Origin: Psychrobacter cibarius
Lineage (GTDB): Bacteria > Pseudomonadota > Gammaproteobacteria > Pseudomonadales > Moraxellaceae
Length of the DNA stretch: 64,000 bases
Assembly: GCF_016107535.1 (NCBI RefSeq)
Contig: NZ_JABASQ010000009.1
Span: 1-64,000, forward strand
Direction of reading: 5' to 3'
Shown here: piece by piece, positions 10,207 to 20,838 of the stretch
Layout of the letters: each line of letters opens with the position of its first letter
Numbering within the stretch: the first letter of the stretch is position 1
Notes under the pieces: model-generated
Seen by the model: the letters and a program-made list of their open reading frames with translations, nothing else
Told to the model about the DNA's origin: nothing
Databases searched by the model: none
Position numbers and translations under genes: made by a program

Positions 10207-11502
10207 TTACTGATAACGATAACGGGCTGAGCGCGCATGGGCTTCTAAGTCCTCACGTTGCGCTAAAATATCTGCGGTCTCAGCCAATGGCTTACTACCG
10301 GCTTCAGTACAATAAATAATAGAGGATTTCTTTTGGAAATCATAAACGCCAAGCGGTGAAGAGAAACGCGCAGTGCCAGAGGTTGGCAACACGTGATTGG
10401 GTCCTGCACAGTAGTCACCAATCGCCTCAGGCGTGTGACGTCCCATGAAAATAGCACCTGCATGACGAATATCGTTGAGTAGCGCATCAGGATGATCAAC
10501 TGACAACTCTAAATGTTCAGGGGCAACCCGATTAATCACGGCCATACCTTCCACGCGGTCTTTGACTAAAATAAGTGCGCCACGATTTTTTAGCGAATCG
10601 CGGGCGATATCGGCTTTTGGCAACTCTGCCAGCGCTTTTTCAATTTCAGCGGCGACGTCTGCAAGCTGCTGTTCACTGGTCGTGACAAAGATAGCTTGGG
10701 CAATGCGATCATGCTCAGCTTGTGACAATAAATCCATCGCCAACCAATCAGCACGGTCTTGCGCCTCGCCCTCTGCATATACCAATACTTCAGAGGGACC
10801 AGCGATCATATCAATCCCAACTTGACCAAATACCGCGCGCTTTGCCGCTGCAACATATTTATTACCAGGGCCAGTGATCTTATCCACCGCTGGAATCGTT
10901 TCGGTACCATATGCCAAGGCAGCAACCGCTTGCGCACCGCCGATGGTAAAGACACGGTCGACTTGTGCCAAATGTGCAGCGGCTAACACCAATGGATTGA
11001 GCACGCCTTTTGGCGCTGGTACCACCATGATGACCTCTTTAACACCCGCCACTTTGGCAGGAATGGCATTCATCAATACAGAAGATGGATAAGAGGCCAA
11101 ACCACCAGGCACATAAATACCAACGCGATCAAGTGCGGTGACTTTTTGACCCAAGCGATTACCAAGCTCATCTTCATACTGCCAAGTCTCTTGTACTTGG
11201 CGCTCATGAAAGGTCTGCACACGCGTTGCTGCGGTGGTCAATGCGGATTTTACTGTATCATCAAGATTCGCAAACGCTTCAGCAAGCGCCTCTTTAGACA
11301 GCTCTAGCTCTTGCATTGTCGTCGCCGGATGCTGATCGAATTGCTGGGTTAACGCCAGTACGACGCGATCGCCATCATGCCGAACTTGCGCGATGATATC
11401 ATCAACAGTCTTAAGTAAATCAGCATCATTGACGGTTTCAAAGGCAAGTAACTCTGTCAATTGACTGTCAAAATCGGCATCTTGGGTACTTAGTTGGCGC
11501 AT
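10207..11502 (-). CDS. hisD: Histidinol dehydrogenase
   Basis: HisD performs the last two NAD-dependent oxidations, L-histidinol to L-histidine, using a catalytic zinc. In the 431-residue protein the zinc-binding Gln261 and His264 lie in SQAEHD, the catalytic Glu329-His330 pair in VAPEHLE, and the IAGPSEVLV segment is conserved. The start ATG at 11502 has an AGGATTAAGTC ribosome binding site. It is separated from hisG by 289-304 bp containing a large hairpin, so the two may be partly uncoupled. Confidence 0.96.
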   Translation of the reverse strand: MRQLSTQDADFDSQLTELLAFETVNDADLLKTVDDIIAQVRHDGDRVVLALTQQFDQHPATTMQELELSKEALAEAFANLDDTVKSALTTAATRVQTFHERQVQETWQYEDELGNRLGQKVTALDRVGIYVPGGLASYPSSVLMNAIPAKVAGVKEVIMVVPAPKGVLNPLVLAAAHLAQVDRVFTIGGAQAVAALAYGTETIPAVDKITGPGNKYVAAAKRAVFGQVGIDMIAGPSEVLVYAEGEAQDRADWLAMDLLSQAEHDRIAQAIFVTTSEQQLADVAAEIEKALAELPKADIARDSLKNRGALILVKDRVEGMAVINRVAPEHLELSVDHPDALLNDIRHAGAIFMGRHTPEAIGDYCAGPNHVLPTSGTARFSSPLGVYDFQKKSSIIYCTEAGSKPLAETADILAQREDLEAHARSARYRYQ

Positions 11503-11667
11503 GACTTAATCCTATATCTGAGCATAAAAAACTGCTGAAAATTAGCGATGTAAAAATGAGGGGTATTGAGTATTAATAATAATTGTGATGGCTGATATAC
11601 CAGCTTCTATATATTTAGTTTGTTCAGATTATACTAACCTCATACTTTCTGGCAAGCAAATACAACA

Positions 11668-11714
11668 AAACCAGTTTAGCACGCTATATCTATCTTATAG
11701 CGCTAAACTGGTTT
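11668..11714. terminator. Large intergenic hairpin between hisG and hisD
   Basis: AAACCAGTTTAGC at 11668-11680 pairs perfectly with its complement at 11702-11714, and an inner GCTATA/TATAGC stem extends it with a two-base bulge. On the minus strand it is followed by TTTTGTTGT, so it could act as a partial terminator after hisG or protect the 3' end of the message. Confidence 0.6.
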
Positions 11715-11791
11715 AAAAATTTGTATGACAATGCTTGAGATTACCAATGATTAGTATCGTTTGATAAAGCATTGATTCATTAGGAATTAAT

Positions 11792-12487
11792 TTATGAAGC
11801 GCTGGCAATGCTGTTTTTGAAGCTATCTAAAATCGGCTCAAGTAACGCAAATTTACGCTTGTAGCTCACTTGATTGACGATAAGGCGTGAGGACACATCA
11901 CAAATATGATCGCGTGCTTCAAGACCGTTGGCGCGCAACGTATTACCTGTATCAACCACATCGACGATCAAATCACCCAATCCGACCAACGGCGCAAGCT
12001 CCATAGAGCCATACAGTTTAATCACATCCACTTGCTGACCTTGGCTGGCAAAGTAAGCGCGGGCAACATTGACGTATTTGGTCGCAATACGTAGGCGACG
12101 ATTGGGTAGCGGCGCATCTTTCACGCCAGCTGTCATCAACTTACACTGAGCAATTTGCAAATCAAGCAACTCATAGACATGGTTGGCACCATGTTCAAGC
12201 AACACATCTTTACCCGCCACCCCAAAGTCAGCCGCGCCATGCTCAACGTAGGTTGGCACATCACTGGCACGCAAAATCAATACACGCACGTTGGGGTTTG
12301 AGGTTGGAAAAATAAGTTTGCGTGAGGCTTCAGGATCTTCTAATAACTCAACACCAGCTGCGCGTAGCAGTGGCATGGTCTCTTCTAGAATACGACCTTT
12401 TGATAAGGCCAGTGTTAAGCCTGAAAACTCATCATTTACTTCATTTAATAAACCATCATTTGGTAGGCTATTGCTTGCTTCAGTCAT
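11792..12487 (-). CDS. hisG: ATP phosphoribosyltransferase catalytic subunit, short form
   Basis: HisG joins ATP and PRPP in the first and feedback-regulated step of histidine synthesis. The protein is about 231 residues and has the catalytic [10 protein letters not shown] start, the [11 protein letters not shown] motif and the [15 protein letters not shown]-binding motif, but no C-terminal regulatory ACT-like domain. It is therefore the short form, which works with HisZ in known systems; no hisZ is present in this window. I chose the ATG at 12487; a GTG at 12517 in the same frame lies inside a G/C hairpin and adds ten residues without family support. It follows murA, the usual order in related genera. 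Confidence 0.93.
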   Translation of the reverse strand: MTEASNSLPNDGLLNEVNDEFSGLTLALSKGRILEETMPLLRAAGVELLEDPEASRKLIFPTSNPNVRVLILRASDVPTYVEHGAADFGVAGKDVLLEHGANHVYELLDLQIAQCKLMTAGVKDAPLPNRRLRIATKYVNVARAYFASQGQQVDVIKLYGSMELAPLVGLGDLIVDVVDTGNTLRANGLEARDHICDVSSRLIVNQVSYKRKFALLEPILDSFKNSIASAS

Positions 12488-12513
12488 AATGACATCGTGT
12501 CCATGTGCAGTTA

Positions 12514-12538
12514 ACACCCCCGCTGAAGGGGGCTTTTA
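12514..12538 (+). other. GC-rich hairpin in the murA-hisG spacer
   Basis: CCCCC, six bases, GGGGG and then CTTTT on the plus strand. It stands just upstream of the chosen hisG start, over the alternative GTG. The T-run lies on the plus side, so it is not a good terminator for murA; a role in hisG translation is conceivable but unproven. Confidence 0.4.
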
Positions 12539-12634
12539 GTGGTAGGTTACTAATAGTGCTAGCTTACTAAGCTATTCATATCAATGCCAATCGTATCAAT
12601 CATTTAGGTCATGGATTTGATAAGCAAATCGATA

Positions 12635-13915
<1,281 letters not shown>

Positions 13916-14008
13916 CTAACGATGAGTATTAAAATAGTGAAAATCAGACCAATCACACCTAGCCAACATAATAGCCAGTCTAACAAGCCAAATCATATGT
14001 ATAACGGT

Positions 14009-14260
14009 CTAGCCTTTGGATTGAACGTCCCATTCAGCAGGCGTCAGCGCTTGAATATTGAGCGCATGAATATCGCCACTGGCGATCTTATCATTGACTA
14101 ATGCATAAATCGCCTGCTGACGTTGCACGGCACGCTTACCTTCAAAGCTTGCATCAACCACGCGTACATCAAACTTATTACCTTGATTGGCAGCTTGAAT
14201 AAAAGCGTCTGGGAAGTGAGTCTGTAAAAATGCAATCAAATCGTCAGCGTTCATGCTCAT
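14009..14260 (-). CDS. ibaG: BolA-family protein, IbaG type
   Basis: A small 83-residue BolA-fold protein. BolA/IbaG proteins partner with monothiol glutaredoxins in iron-sulfur cluster handling. It shows the family core FDVRVVDASFEGKRAVQRQQAIYA with a Cys/His-containing region replaced as is common in the class, and the C-terminal IHALNIQALTP segment. The adjacent murA is the usual neighbour of ibaG (yrbA), which supports that subtype over BolA proper. Two close ATGs (14260, 14254) are possible; AAGGCAG upstream favours the first. Confidence 0.88.
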   Translation of the reverse strand: MSMNADDLIAFLQTHFPDAFIQAANQGNKFDVRVVDASFEGKRAVQRQQAIYALVNDKIASGDIHALNIQALTPAEWDVQSKG

Positions 14261-14311
14261 AGAATATTCTGCCTTAAAGTGTCAGATAGGGTATAGATTT
14301 AAAGTGACGAC

Positions 14312-14340
14312 ATTATAACAAGAGTTTAAGCATCTTACAG
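14312..14340 (-). promoter_or_regulatory. Candidate promoter for ibaG-murA
   Basis: On the minus strand a perfect TATAAT (14312-14317) lies 17 bp from a weak CTGTAA (14335-14340), about 50 bp upstream of ibaG. The -10 is good and the -35 poor. Confidence 0.45.
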
Positions 14341-14382
14341 TACTGTCTTACGCAACTGCACCTAACTTCTGATTGCCGTCCA

Positions 14383-15390
14383 TTATTTGAGCATTTTATC
14401 CAAGTACGTCAGTACTTGCGCGCGTACATCATTGACCCAACGTAGCGGCGGTGCCATCGCACCAATACTGGTCGCATGACTGGCACCTTTTATTTCACCG
14501 TTTTCCACGGTGACGCCCGCCTCTTGCAACGCTTTGGTCATTTTAATCGTATTGGTCGCATATACCACTTTGTCTTTTTCGGCAGTCAACAACAAATACG
14601 GGGGCTGCTCGCCTTTGATTTGACGGTCTGGCATGACCTCGTCTGGCGTAGCATCAGCAGCAAAGGCGGTGGCGCTATCAAATTTACGGAAGTCATAACT
14701 ATAAGGACCAGCAATACCCACGACCGCGGTAATATCCTTTGGCTTAATACCATAAGGCGCTAAAAAATCTTCATTGGCGACCGCTGCAACCGCGTTAAAT
14801 GCACCAGCAGAATGTCCAATGACCGCCAAGCGTTTAGGATCAGCATGTAAGCTCGAAGCATTATTGATACTCCAAGCAATCGCTTGCGCCGTATCTTTGA
14901 CATAATCAGGGTACACATGCTCAGGCGCTTTACGATAATTAATCACGGCGGTGACATAACCTGCTTGCGCCAAACTCTGACCGACAAAGGCATACTGTTC
15001 TTTATTACCACTCTCCCATGAGCCACCGTAGACAAACACCACCATCGGATAGCTATCATTAATCGCACCATCATTGATGGCGCTTTGGGCTTTCATCGCT
15101 TGTGCTAATGGCTTGGGATAATAAATATCCAAGTCTTGATCGGGCTCATCACCATAGAGAATATTTTTGCTGACGCCAACGCCGCCACTAGCAGTAATGC
15201 CATTGACGATAGCCAGTGGCGATAAGGCTTGCGCATTCTGGGTGGCTAGTGCAACGCTACCCAGTGCTAAGGCGGCGACACCTGTGAATTTTAGAATGCT
15301 TACTTTGCTAGCAGTATTGTTAGTCATGCTTTCATTATTTATTTTTTGACGGCTTTTATTATATTCTAAGCGCTTGTTTGCATCCTTCAT
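14383..15390 (-). CDS. Exported alpha/beta hydrolase (carboxylesterase-like)
   Basis: A predicted serine esterase of the alpha/beta hydrolase fold. It shows FVYGGSWESG (oxyanion-hole type), the nucleophile elbow VIGHSAGAFNA and a late catalytic histidine in GASHATS. An N-terminal hydrophobic segment (about residues 34-54, ending AQA) looks like a signal peptide, so the enzyme is probably periplasmic or secreted. The start at 15390 has a GGGATA-type ribosome binding site but gives a charged 21-residue leader before the signal; the ATG at 15327 would give a conventional signal peptide. The substrate is unknown, and the neighbours (ibaG, dolP) give no hint. Confidence 0.82.
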   Translation of the reverse strand: MKDANKRLEYNKSRQKINNESMTNNTASKVSILKFTGVAALALGSVALATQNAQALSPLAIVNGITASGGVGVSKNILYGDEPDQDLDIYYPKPLAQAMKAQSAINDGAINDSYPMVVFVYGGSWESGNKEQYAFVGQSLAQAGYVTAVINYRKAPEHVYPDYVKDTAQAIAWSINNASSLHADPKRLAVIGHSAGAFNAVAAVANEDFLAPYGIKPKDITAVVGIAGPYSYDFRKFDSATAFAADATPDEVMPDRQIKGEQPPYLLLTAEKDKVVYATNTIKMTKALQEAGVTVENGEIKGASHATSIGAMAPPLRWVNDVRAQVLTYLDKMLK

Positions 15391-15538
15391 TGCCAGTATC
15401 CCTATTATATTTATACATGAATCAAAATTAACAGCACTGCGATAGCCCTTTTATAAAATAAGCACTAATCCTGTCTCGTCTATTCTTCGCTTTTTATATC
15501 TTACTGGCTGGCTCAGACGTTCTCGTGTTTTTCCTGTT

Positions 15539-15573
15539 AACCGTGTTTAGGTTTCTTGTCATTAAACACGGTT
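15539..15573. other. Inverted repeat downstream of dolP
   Basis: AACCGTGTTTA (15539-15549) pairs with its perfect complement at 15563-15573, loop 13 bp, in the 275-bp spacer between dolP and the esterase. No clear T-run follows on the minus strand. A transcript-end hairpin is likely but not proven. Confidence 0.5.
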
Positions 15574-15665
15574 TAAACTGACGGGGCAAATAGCTTACCC
15601 TACAAACTATTTAGCCACTGTTTTTTGTTTCATTGATAAATAACAGCTGTGTTTTAGAACACTTT

Positions 15666-16496
15666 TTACTGATCTTGATACAGGTCTATATAGGGGCTTG
15701 ATGACGGTTGCTCAACGGTTGTGCCATCTTCGGTCACGACGATAGGAGTCGATGTACCAACGGACGCTGGCGCTTCAGAATTATTAACGCTAGCAGCATC
15801 CACAACGACTGGCGCTGAAGCAGGATTTACCAAGTTATTTTCAGACATAATGTCATCTTTACTTATCTTTACGCCCCTGTCATCAACGACGGTCGTCAGC
15901 AGCACCAGCTCAGTCACACCAACGGTGCTATTGGCAATATCGATTAGGTGACTCTGCTGAGTCGGTGTCATACGTCCCATGATATAAACCACACCATCAT
16001 TGGTCACTGCTTTTATCTGTGAGGCTTTGACACCATCACTCGCGGCGACTTTTGCCAGCAGCTTTGAGGTGATATAGCCATCATGAACCGTCGAGCTATA
16101 GCCTTTAGACGCGCTGACGTTTAGCTCATTATAGACATGACGCACATCTGGCATAGAGCTGACGACTTTTTCGACTTCTACTTTGATGGCCTCAGTGGGT
16201 ACTTCGCCGGTCAATAACACTTCACTATTAAAGCTATCAATACCCATACGACTGGTTTGTTGCAGGTCTTCTTTCAACCCATAAACATTGATTTTGACGG
16301 TATGTTCAATACTGCGATCCAGTAGTCGCTGCGGAATGGTACGCTCTGTCATCGGCACACCATACGTACCTTCTGTACTGTTGGTCAAATAATTGGTGGT
16401 ACAGCCCGTAGTGACGATGCTGGTCATTAGCATAACGCCTATCGCGGTGCGGCGTGATGAGCCAAAAATAGCAGTGCGCAAATGCATCCGTGTCAT
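15666..16496 (-). CDS. dolP: BON-domain outer-membrane lipoprotein, DolP (YraP) type
   Basis: The N-terminus ends in a lipobox-like VTTGC with Cys32, so the mature protein is probably a lipoprotein. Two BON domains follow (about residues 55-120 and 130-205), as in DolP, which supports outer-membrane integrity in E. coli. It is longer (276 residues) than E. coli DolP because of a Ser/Val/Pro-rich C-terminal tail of about 65 residues. The start ATG at 16496 has an AAGAGGT ribosome binding site. It sits beside yraN and rsmI, genes that cluster with yraP in E. coli, which strengthens the assignment; lpoA and diaA are missing here. Confidence 0.85.
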   Translation of the reverse strand: MTRMHLRTAIFGSSRRTAIGVMLMTSIVTTGCTTNYLTNSTEGTYGVPMTERTIPQRLLDRSIEHTVKINVYGLKEDLQQTSRMGIDSFNSEVLLTGEVPTEAIKVEVEKVVSSMPDVRHVYNELNVSASKGYSSTVHDGYITSKLLAKVAASDGVKASQIKAVTNDGVVYIMGRMTPTQQSHLIDIANSTVGVTELVLLTTVVDDRGVKISKDDIMSENNLVNPASAPVVVDAASVNNSEAPASVGTSTPIVVTEDGTTVEQPSSSPYIDLYQDQ

Positions 16497-16712
16497 GATT
16501 TACCTCTTAGAACATGAGTGTGACGATCGTATAAAGTCGATTGGTTGAGCCAGTTTTAATCTAATAACATTTATTTTGACAACTGTTAATTCAGTTAATA
16601 ATAACTTAGCTACTTTACTTAATTTTTACTATCAGCGGTTAGGTTTTTGGTAACGCTCATGTGATGACAAGTACTTACTACCTTTTAGTTGGATTGCTTT
16701 TATATCCTATTA

Positions 16713-17198
16713 TCACGTATCTGCTATAAAAGCACCTTTGAGCCATTGTGGTTGATTTTCTACATTTTGACCACTGGTCTTAAGATGATTACCTACCGTA
16801 TCATAAGCGATGACATCGAACCGGCAGTCATAATCCTCATACTCAGGATGCTGTTGCAAAAAATATTGCGCCGTTTTAATCACTTTACGTTGTTTGCTTG
16901 CTGTCACGCTCAGTGCAGCACCACCAAAACCTGAACGCTGCCGTTGACGCACTTCGATAAATACCAATGTCGACCATGCTGAACCTGTCTCCAGCATAAT
17001 CAAATCCAGCTCACCCACTTTGGGCTGCTGCCAGTTTTGGGCAATCAAAATCAATCCTTGCGATTGTAAAAACTCACACGCCTGCTGCTCGAACAGACTG
17101 CCTTGGCGCTGCTTTGGTGAAGTGAGGCTCAAAGGTTTATGACTGGACATAAGGTCGATGGGTCTGGTTAACATTTCAGAATTATCATAGCACATCAT
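16713..17198 (-). CDS. YraN-family (UPF0102) endonuclease-like protein
   Basis: The product of up to 161 residues has the UPF0102 pattern: QRQGSLFEQQACEFL, then GELDLIMLE and FIEVRQRQRSGFGGA, which together form a PD-(D/E)xK nuclease-like core. The activity is not established for the family. Three in-frame ATGs (17198, 17174, 17150) make the start uncertain; the conserved region begins after the third. It is divergent from rsmI, as part of a conserved rsmI/yraN/dolP neighbourhood. Confidence 0.85.
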   Translation of the reverse strand: MMCYDNSEMLTRPIDLMSSHKPLSLTSPKQRQGSLFEQQACEFLQSQGLILIAQNWQQPKVGELDLIMLETGSAWSTLVFIEVRQRQRSGFGGAALSVTASKQRKVIKTAQYFLQQHPEYEDYDCRFDVIAYDTVGNHLKTSGQNVENQPQWLKGAFIADT

Positions 17199-17274
17199 GC
17201 TAAACTAGCCACTTTCGCGTGCAGATGCTGGTATGGTGTTTTATGCTTTGCTTAAGTTCTATTTTTGACCAGTT

Positions 17275-17303
17275 TTGTCAGTCAGCGCGCCACATTATAT
17301 TTT
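17275..17303 (+). promoter_or_regulatory. Candidate rsmI promoter
   Basis: TTGTCA (17275-17280) is followed by the AT-rich element TTATATTTT (17295-17303), giving a 15-17 bp spacer depending on the -10 chosen. It lies 31-60 bp upstream of rsmI. Confidence 0.4.
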
Positions 17304-17333
17304 AATTCCCGCTTTTAATACTCCGAGGTTTTC

Positions 17334-18302
17334 ATGTCTAGCCCTACCGCGATGCCAGCTTGTCTATATATCGTTGCCACGCCGATTGGCAATATGAGCG
17401 ATATGACGCCGCATGCCATCGATGTTTTAAAACAAGTCGCCATCATTGCCTGTGAAGACACCCGTACCTCAGGTAAGCTATTGTCTCATTTTGGCATTGA
17501 TACCAAAGGCAGTAAAACCGACGACGAAAAAGAGTCAGAAGCTCCCAACACTAAAAATAATACCGATAATAACGTGACAGACGCTGATACCGCGACCAAG
17601 CAAAAAGGTCATAACAAGCTTTGGGCATATCATGAACACAATAGTGCCATTCAAACACCCAAAATTATCGAGATGATCGGGCAAGGTCATTCGGTTGCTT
17701 TGATTAGTGATGCCGGTACGCCACTCATCAGTGATCCAGGTTATCAACTGGTACAGGCCGCTCATGCCGCAGGCGTTAGAGTCTCTCCTATCATTGGTGC
17801 CTCTGCTGCCATTGCTGCACTGTCAGTCGCAGGATTGCCCTCAGACCGCTTTAGCTTTATTGGGTTTTTACCCGCCAAAACCCACGGTCGCCAAAAACAG
17901 CTTACCGCTCTAAACACACGTACTGAAACGCTGATATTTTATGAAGCACCGCACCGTATTATCGCCAGTTTAGAAGACATGGCGGCGGTATTTGGCGCAG
18001 ATCGTGAAGTGACGTTTTGCCGTGAATTGACTAAGACCTTTGAAACTGTCCATAAAAGCACCCTTGGGGATTTGGTGGAATTTGTCAAAGCTGATGACAA
18101 TCAACAGCGCGGTGAGATAGTCGTGGTCGTCGCTGGCGTGAATGTGGCGCAGGATGCGGATGACATCAGTATTCATGATAAATTATTGCAGCGCTTGCTT
18201 GAAGACTTATCGGTTAAAAAAGCCGCTGCATTGGGCGCTGATATCACTGGCGTCAAAAAGAATGCGCTATATCAGCGCTTACTTGAGCTACAAGCTGAAT
18301 AA
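17334..18302 (+). CDS. rsmI: 16S rRNA (cytidine1402-2'-O)-methyltransferase
   Basis: RsmI 2'-O-methylates C1402 in the decoding centre of 16S rRNA using SAM. The protein has the YIVATPIGNMSDMT start, the CEDTRTSGKLL motif, SDAGTPLISDPGY and the GFLPAK segment of the tetrapyrrole-methylase-like fold. Residues about 58-95 are a low-complexity insert rich in Lys, Asp, Asn and Thr that is not part of the usual RsmI core and probably loops out of the fold. The start ATG at 17334 has a CCGAGG ribosome binding site. It is followed after 54 bp by a PfkB-family kinase. Confidence 0.95.
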   Translation: MSSPTAMPACLYIVATPIGNMSDMTPHAIDVLKQVAIIACEDTRTSGKLLSHFGIDTKGSKTDDEKESEAPNTKNNTDNNVTDADTATKQKGHNKLWAYHEHNSAIQTPKIIEMIGQGHSVALISDAGTPLISDPGYQLVQAAHAAGVRVSPIIGASAAIAALSVAGLPSDRFSFIGFLPAKTHGRQKQLTALNTRTETLIFYEAPHRIIASLEDMAAVFGADREVTFCRELTKTFETVHKSTLGDLVEFVKADDNQQRGEIVVVVAGVNVAQDADDISIHDKLLQRLLEDLSVKKAAALGADITGVKKNALYQRLLELQAE

Positions 18303-18356
18303 TTTTTGGATATTAATATTAAAGACAGTTATAAAACCATTGAGGAGAAGTGAGCA

Positions 18357-19376
18357 ATGTACAATGTAATGGCGATAGGCAACGCATTGGTTGACCATGA
18401 ATATGTGCTGTCAGATGCGGCGCTAGAAGAGACTGATTTGACCAAAGGCAATATGACGCTGGCAGGTATCGACGAGCAACAGCAATTATTGGCGTATTTT
18501 AAACTGGCAGAAATTGCACCATCAAAGCAGGCTGGTGGTGGCTCAGCGGCTAATACGATGTATACCTTTGCCAGTTTAGGCGGCAAGCCATTTTATGCGT
18601 GCCGCGTTGGTGACGATCAACAAGGCGAGTTTTATCTCAAAGACTTACATGAAGCAGGTGTTGCAACTTCAGAGAAATCTATCCATGCAGGCGGAGTAAC
18701 GGGTTCATGTGTGGTCGCAGTCACTGAAGATGGCGAGCGCACCATGCAAACTTATCTTGGTACTTCAAGCGAAATCACCGCAGAAAATGTCGATTTTGAT
18801 GCGCTGACACAAGCTGACTGGCTATATATAGAAGGCTACTTGGCCATGACTGAGAGTATTCAGCCTGCTATGACTCAGTTGCGTCACCAAGCAGGGATTC
18901 ATTCTGCAAAAATTGCCGTAAGTTTTGCTGATCCTGCCGTGGTGAAGTTTGCCAAAGACGGTTTACTCAATATGCTGGGCAATAAAGTGGCAGTGATATT
19001 CTGTAATAGTGAGGAAGCCAAACTCTTTACGGACAAAAAACAAGTCAAGGCAGCCGCACGCGCACTGCTTGAGTATTGCCAGACGGCAGTCGTCACTGAT
19101 GGTGCCAATGGTGCAACAATCGCTCATAAAGCTGATGATAAATCAGAGATTGAGATTTATGAAGTTGCTACACCAATCGTTACTAATGTCATTGATACCA
19201 ATGGTGCCGGTGATAATTATGCAGGAGCATTTTTATACGCGTTGTCGCAGCACTATAGCTTGCCTGAATGTGGTCGTCTTGCCAGCGAAGTGGCGGCGCA
19301 GGTGATTCAACAGTTTGGACCACGATTAGCCTCACAAGATTATAGAGATATTGCAAAGCGTGTACTATCTGCTTAA
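18357..19376 (+). CDS. PfkB-family carbohydrate/nucleoside kinase (adenosine kinase-like)
   Basis: A 339-residue ribokinase-fold protein. It shows the GNALVDHEY start, the GGGSAANT substrate motif near residue 59, and the DTNGAGDNYAGAF anion-hole and catalytic-Asp motif near the C-terminus. Related bacterial proteins are usually annotated adenosine kinase, but substrate specificity cannot be read from the sequence. The start has a strong AGGAG ribosome binding site. It probably shares a transcript with rsmI and ends at a strong terminator. Confidence 0.85.
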   Translation: MYNVMAIGNALVDHEYVLSDAALEETDLTKGNMTLAGIDEQQQLLAYFKLAEIAPSKQAGGGSAANTMYTFASLGGKPFYACRVGDDQQGEFYLKDLHEAGVATSEKSIHAGGVTGSCVVAVTEDGERTMQTYLGTSSEITAENVDFDALTQADWLYIEGYLAMTESIQPAMTQLRHQAGIHSAKIAVSFADPAVVKFAKDGLLNMLGNKVAVIFCNSEEAKLFTDKKQVKAAARALLEYCQTAVVTDGANGATIAHKADDKSEIEIYEVATPIVTNVIDTNGAGDNYAGAFLYALSQHYSLPECGRLASEVAAQVIQQFGPRLASQDYRDIAKRVLSA

Positions 19377-19404
19377 CTTATAAAAATCTGTCATTGCTGA
19401 TAAT

Positions 19405-19438
19405 AAAAAAGCCCATATCGATTGATATGGGCTTTTTT
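19405..19438. terminator. Bidirectional terminator between the PfkB kinase and metY
   Basis: AAAAAAGCCCATATC, loop GATT, GATATGGGCTTTTTT: a 15-bp perfect stem between convergent genes. Confidence 0.93.
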
Positions 19439-19515
19439 ATTATTAATTATGAGACAAATTATTCAGTTCACATTGCTCAGCTCACATGGCTCAGTTCAAT
19501 AAAAAGCGTTTAATA

Positions 19516-20838
19516 CTAAGCCGAGGCTAATGCTTGCGCAAGATCCGCTTTGATATCTTCGATGTGCTCGATACCAATTGATAAACGAACCATATCAGTG
19601 CTTACACCTGCATTTTCGAGCTCTTGCTCATTGAGCTGGCGATGCGTGGTCGTCGCTGGATGACAGGCTAGTGATTTGGCATCACCGATATTGACCAAAC
19701 GAGTAATCAATTGCAGCGCATCGATAAAGCGCGCACCTGCTTCTAGACCACCTTTGACTCCAAAGGTCAAAATAGCAGAAGGCGTGCCTTTCATATATTT
19801 TTTGGCAAGCTCATGCTCAGGATGATCCGGTAACCCTGCATATTTCACCCAAGCAACTTTATCATGGTCACGTAGATATTCTGCAACGGCTTGGGCATTC
19901 TGTACATGGCGCTCCATACGTAGACTCAATGTCTCCATACCTTGCAAAATACCAAAGGCATTCAATGGGCTAAGTGCCGCGCCAGTATTACGCAGCGGTG
20001 CCACACGAGCACGAGCGATAAAGGCTGCTGCACCCACGTCTTTGACAAAGTTCACACCGTGATAACTATGATCTGGCGTATTCAATAAGGGAAAACGCTC
20101 AGGATAGTCGCCCCATGCGAATTTACCACTATCGACAATCGCCCCACCAATCGAGGTACCCGTACCACTCATATATTTAGTCAATGAATGAATCACGATA
20201 TCCGCACCAAACTCAAAAGGACGACATAACGCAGGCGTGGCAACCGTACTATCAATCACCACTGGCACACCATATTCATGTGCGATATCACTCAGCGCTT
20301 GAATATCAACGATGTTACCTAATGGATTACCGATACTTTCTGCAAAGACCATCTTAGTCTTATCATCGATCAAATCACGAATCGCCTCAGGATTTTTGTG
20401 ATCAAAGAAGCGGACTTCGATACCTTGACGCGGCAATGCATGGGCAAACAAATTATAAGTACCGCCGTACAAGGTCGACACAGCAACGATATTATCGCCC
20501 GCTTCACAGATGGTTTGGATCGCATAAGTGATGGCTGCCATGCCAGATGCTACTGCAAGGGCACCGATACCGCCTTCGAGCGCCGCGACGCGTTCCTCCA
20601 ACACGGCATTGGTCGGGTTCATGATACGGGTATAGATATTACCTGCAACTTTTAGATCAAACAAATCAGCACCATGCTGGGTATTATCAAACGCATACGA
20701 GCTGGTGTGATAGATAGGCACTGCGACCGCTTTGGTCGTTGGCTCAACGCTATAACCAGCGTGAATCGCCAAGGTCTCAAGACGTTGAGGCGTCGCTGAT
20801 TTTTGGGCTGTTTGCTGGGCTGCTTGTTCGTCACTCAT
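19516..20838 (-). CDS. metY: O-acetylhomoserine sulfhydrylase
   Basis: This PLP enzyme makes homocysteine (or methionine from methanethiol) directly from O-acetylhomoserine and sulfide. The 440-residue protein has the Cys/Met-metabolism PLP fold: YTRIMNPTN near residue 69, ASGMAAITYA, and the PLP lysine Lys221 in IHSLTKYMSGTG. Its length and the Gly-rich SIGGAIVDSG segment fit the MetY branch rather than MetB or MetC. The start has an AAAGGAAT ribosome binding site. It is monocistronic, between two terminators. Confidence 0.93.
   Translation of the reverse strand: MSDEQAAQQTAQKSATPQRLETLAIHAGYSVEPTTKAVAVPIYHTSSYAFDNTQHGADLFDLKVAGNIYTRIMNPTNAVLEERVAALEGGIGALAVASGMAAITYAIQTICEAGDNIVAVSTLYGGTYNLFAHALPRQGIEVRFFDHKNPEAIRDLIDDKTKMVFAESIGNPLGNIVDIQALSDIAHEYGVPVVIDSTVATPALCRPFEFGADIVIHSLTKYMSGTGTSIGGAIVDSGKFAWGDYPERFPLLNTPDHSYHGVNFVKDVGAAAFIARARVAPLRNTGAALSPLNAFGILQGMETLSLRMERHVQNAQAVAEYLRDHDKVAWVKYAGLPDHPEHELAKKYMKGTPSAILTFGVKGGLEAGARFIDALQLITRLVNIGDAKSLACHPATTTHRQLNEQELENAGVSTDMVRLSIGIEHIEDIKADLAQALASA

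Noticed and set aside
12488..12517. GTG start for hisG
   Set aside because: It lies in a GC hairpin and adds ten residues not expected for short-form HisG; ATG 12487 fits better.
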